Shown one piece after another: positions 61,701 to 64,000 of a stretch of DNA of 64,000 nucleotides. Numbering within the stretch: the first letter of the stretch is position 1; each line of letters begins with the position of its first letter. This stretch comes from Amphiduros pacificus (Eukaryota; Annelida; Polychaeta; Phyllodocida; Hesionidae), in assembly GCA_949316495.1 (NCBI GenBank), contig OX439010.1, positions 6,922,001 to 6,986,000 of the forward strand. Reading direction: 5' to 3'. Made by a program: the position numbers and the translations under genes. The notes below the pieces were generated by a model. It saw only the letters and a list, made by a program, of their open reading frames with translations, had not been told where the DNA came from and made no database searches.

Positions 61701-63670
61701 TGAACAGGCTGAAGGACATTGTGTCCAAAGGGGCTGCCAAGAAAAAAGTGATGAGACCCCAACCTAAGCTCAATGCTGAAAGGTGAGTCCATTTGTAAGA
61801 TTGGGAGTATTCTTTCCATCAAACATTTGTAAGAATACTTCAATAGGATTTTCCCATCAGGGTTGGATATGTATGTGGTATTGTCATGCGAAAAGTAGGA
61901 ATCTTGCACAATGTAGGAATCATTATATGAGCTTGAATTAAGTCCCATTATGTGAGCTTGGATAAAGTCCCATTATATGAGCTTGAATTAAGTCCCATTA
62001 TGTGAGTTTGAATAAAGTCCCATTATGTGAGCTTGGATAAAGTCCCATTATGTGAGCTCGAATAAAGTCCCATTATATGAGCTTGAATTAAGTCCCATTA
62101 TGTGAGCTTGGATAAAGTCCCATTATATGAGCTTGAATTAAGTCCCATTATGTGAGTTTGAATAAAGTCCCATTATATGAGCTTGAATTAAGTCCCATTA
62201 TGTGAGCTTGGATAAAGTCCCATTATGTGAGCTTGAATAAAGTCCCATTAAGTGAGCTTGAATTAAGTCCCATTATGTGAGTTTGAATCAAGTCCCATTA
62301 AGTGAGCTTGAATAAAGTCCCATTATGTGAGCTTGAATAAAGTCCCATTATGAGCTTGAATAAAGTCCCATTATGTGAGCTTGAATAAAGTCCCATTATG
62401 TGAGCTTGAATAAAGTCCCATTATGTGAGCTTGAATAAAGTCCCATTAAGTGAGCTTGAATAAAGCCCCATTATGTGAGCTTGAATAAAGTCCCATTATG
62501 AGCTTGAATAAAGTCCCATTATGTGAGCTTGAATAAAGTCCCATTATGTGAGCTTGAATAAAGTCCCATTAAGTGAGCTTGAATAAAGCCCCATTATGTG
62601 AGCTTGAATAAAGCCCCATTATGTGAGCTTGAATAAAGCCCCATTATGTGAGCTTGAATAAAGTCCCATTAAGTGAGCTTGAATAAAGTCCCATTAAGTG
62701 AGCTTGAATAAAGTCCCATTATGTGAGCTTGAATAAAGTCCCATTATGTGAGCTTGAATAAAGCCCCATTATGTGAGCTTGAATAAAGCCCCATTATGTG
62801 AGCTTGAATAAAGTCCCATTAAGTCAGCTTGAATAAAGTCCCATTATGTGAGCTTGAATAAAGTCCCATTATGTGAGCTTGAATAAAGCCCCATTATGTG
62901 AGCTTGAATAAAGCCCCATTATGTGAGCTTGAATAAAGCCCCATTATGTGAGCTTGAATAAAGCCCCATTATGTGAGCTTGAATAAAGTCCCATTATGTG
63001 AGCTTGAATAAAGTCCCATTATGTGAGCTTGAATAAAGTCCCATTAAGTGAGCTCGAATAAAGTCCCATTAAGTCAGCTCGAATAAAGTCCCATTAAGTG
63101 AGCTCGAATAAAGCCCCATTAAGTGAGCTTGAATAAAGTCCCATTATGTGAGCTTGAATAAAGTCCCATTAAGTGAGCTTGAATAAAGTCCCATTATGTG
63201 AGCTTGAATAAAGTCCCATTATGTGAGCTTGAATAAAGTCCCATTATGTGAGCTTGAATAAAGTCCCATTATGTGAGCTTGAATAAAGCCCCATTATGTG
63301 AGCTTGAATAAAGTCCCATTAAGTGAGCTTGAATAAAGTCCCATTAAGTGAGCTCGAATAAAGTCCCATTATGTGAGCTTGGATAAAGTCCCATTAAGTG
63401 AGCTTGGATAAAGTCCCATTATAACACATGTTTCCATAAATATACTTTCCTCTAATTCCAGAAGGTTTTTGTAAATAGCACTGTTAATAGATGGTGAGGT
63501 GAACCCCAGATTGAATATATTTATTGTCTGTGATATGTTTTGTTTTTTGTCCTCTATTCCTTCTCAGCATTTGACTTTTATTGACAATTTTCAGACTGAA
63601 AAGTAACCGTGGGCTTCCAATCCTTCCAAAAGTGTTTGAAAAAGTGAAGTTTAAAGGAAAGGGGCATGAG
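58591..63670 (+). CDS. TIPIN: TIMELESS-interacting protein (TIPIN), 5' part, three coding exons
   Basis: TIPIN (Swi3/Csm3 family) binds TIMELESS to form the fork protection complex, which travels with replication forks in the nucleus, couples helicase and polymerase, binds RPA and supports Claspin-CHK1 checkpoint signalling. Join 58591-58753, 61680-61782 and 63595-63670: 342 nt, 114 codons, with phases 1, 2 and 0 agreeing at every junction. Residues 1-60 are acidic and disordered (MESIGLDMDDMFDDEAG). A basic segment AKKKVMRPQPKLNAER (74-89) leads into the Swi3 domain, LKSNRGLPILPKVFEKVKFK then GKGHE (90-114), which aligns with human TIPIN PKLDAQRLISERGLP and FDKAKFKGKGHE from memory. The rest of the domain and the C-terminus lie beyond the window. 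The start codon has G at -3 and +4 and sits just inside its exon; an in-frame upstream ATG at 58516 lies before the acceptor and is intronic. Confidence 0.93.
58877..61430. mobile_element. Nested inverted-repeat composite in TIPIN intron
   Basis: Three layers. Outer ends: TACCGTATTTACTCGTGTAT on the left, inverted at 61430 on the right. Two small complete elements with these ends lie at 58877-59111 (235 bp) and 61321-61430 (110 bp), each terminated on both sides by versions of TACCGTAT.TACTCG.GTAT. Between them long arms of about 110 bp (59106-59216 and 61200-61310, starting ACGGTAAAACGTATATACGA) pair in inversion. The interior is a mosaic of direct and inverted copies of about 80-bp modules containing TTTTAATTGCGTTTT (five plus, four minus), GCTTTGCAGGTCGAGAACAG and CACGTGTGAAAGCATTTCTG. 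No transposase frame. It reads as a palindromic MITE cluster grown by nested insertion or fold-back rearrangement. Confidence 0.8.
61680..61782 (+). CDS. TIPIN: TIPIN coding exon 2
   Basis: After CTTTTCAG; ends before GTGAGTCC (61783). 103 nt, phase 1 in, phase 2 out. It encodes the acid-to-basic transition DDGDVMNRLKDIVSKGAAKK and RPQPKLNAE. Confidence 0.93.
61923..63421 (+). repeat. 25-bp minisatellite in TIPIN intron, about 60 copies
   Basis: Unit GCTTGAATAAAGTCCCATTA plus TGTGA. Early copies (to about 62200) alternate GAATTAAG, GGATAAAG and GAATAAAG; later copies are almost uniform apart from TATG/TAAG, GTCCC/GCCCC, AGCTT/AGCTC and a 22-bp short form (TATGAGC). Most copies carry AATAAA on the sense strand of the gene. 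The array takes up most of intron 61783-63594. Confidence 0.97.
63595..63670 (+). CDS. TIPIN: TIPIN coding exon 3
   Basis: After AATTTTCAG; ends before GTAAGATT (63671). 76 nt, phase 2 in, phase 0 out. It encodes the start of the Swi3 domain, RLKSNRGLPILPKVFEKVKF then KGKGHE, the most conserved stretch of the family. Another exon must follow outside the window. Confidence 0.95.
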
Positions 63671-64000
63671 GTAAGATTTTGCCATTTTTATATATTAGAG
63701 CAGCAGAAATTGGTAAAAAAATATGAACGTTTGAAATATCTTTTGTTAAACAAAAAATTTCAAATATATTTATTTACATTAAGAGAAATTGAAATTATTA
63801 ATATTTTAGTCAAGACCCCAATTATTGTATTTCAATATACATAGTTGTATAAATGTAAGCATGGGTGCTGGTCCTCCGTCTACAGACGGAACTCCGTCAA
63901 AATTTAAAATCCGTGAACGGAAAATCCGTCAAATCGAATCGATTCCTCCGTAAAAAAAATAATTTCGTGTCATCAAAATTGCACAAATCGACCCAAAACA
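63671..64000 (+). other. TIPIN: Start of TIPIN intron 3, with CCGT-rich repeat
   Basis: AT-rich intron sequence, then from about 63873 a cluster of short CCGT phrases in both orientations (CTCCGTCTACAGACGGA, CTCCGTCAAAATTTAAAATC). It may be the left end of an interspersed element cut by the window edge. Confidence 0.45.

Overview
This is a eukaryotic (animal) window: AT-rich, almost gene-free, with spliced coding sequence at one end, a tRNA-derived SINE, DNA-transposon relics and an extraordinary load of minisatellites. The SINE tail (…AAACCCCAAACAAACAAAC) is a type I associate with marine invertebrates, particularly lophotrochozoans such as molluscs. That phylum-level guess is inference; the sequence itself supports only 'bilaterian invertebrate, probably marine'.

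Layout. From 1 to about 55.6 kb I see no gene I can defend. This stretch is a desert in which some 25 tandem arrays (units of 18-62 bp, from 3 copies to about 115) alternate with AT-rich unique sequence and a few GC-richer unique islands that look like candidate cis-regulatory or conserved non-coding DNA. By my rough sum the arrays cover about 20 kb of the window. The largest are a 30-bp satellite (13.5-16.9 kb), a 25-bp array (18.8-20.3 kb), a 48-bp array with higher-order structure (20.5-23.3 kb) and a 34-bp array (43.2-44.5 kb). The long open frames in several arrays arise because the unit length is a multiple of three or the unit lacks stops; I do not treat them as genes.

Mobile elements: a 2.27-kb fold-back element with perfect 22-bp terminal inverted repeats and a 3-bp target duplication (2573-4843); a 297-bp minus-strand SINE with 12-bp target duplications (8854-9150); a 601-bp inverted-repeat element enclosed by two about 80-bp direct repeats (53450-54274); a 575-bp non-autonomous hAT-like element with a perfect 8-bp target duplication (54866-55440); and a 2.55-kb nested inverted-repeat composite inside an intron (58877-61430).

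The gene. The right end (about 55.7 to 64.0 kb) holds the 5' part of a plus-strand TIPIN (TIMELESS-interacting protein) gene: a promoter with a perfect CRE and a perfect E2F site, a probable non-coding first exon ending at a splice donor at 55824, and three coding exons (58591-58753, 61680-61782, 63595-63670) whose splice phases agree. They encode the acidic N-terminus and the start of the Swi3 domain (114 residues); the rest lies beyond the window. Intron 2 carries about 60 copies of a 25-bp repeat, most with a sense-strand AATAAA hexamer. CTCF-like motifs are scattered through the desert, the last in opposite orientation about 2.8 kb before the TIPIN promoter, which would fit a boundary between desert and gene.
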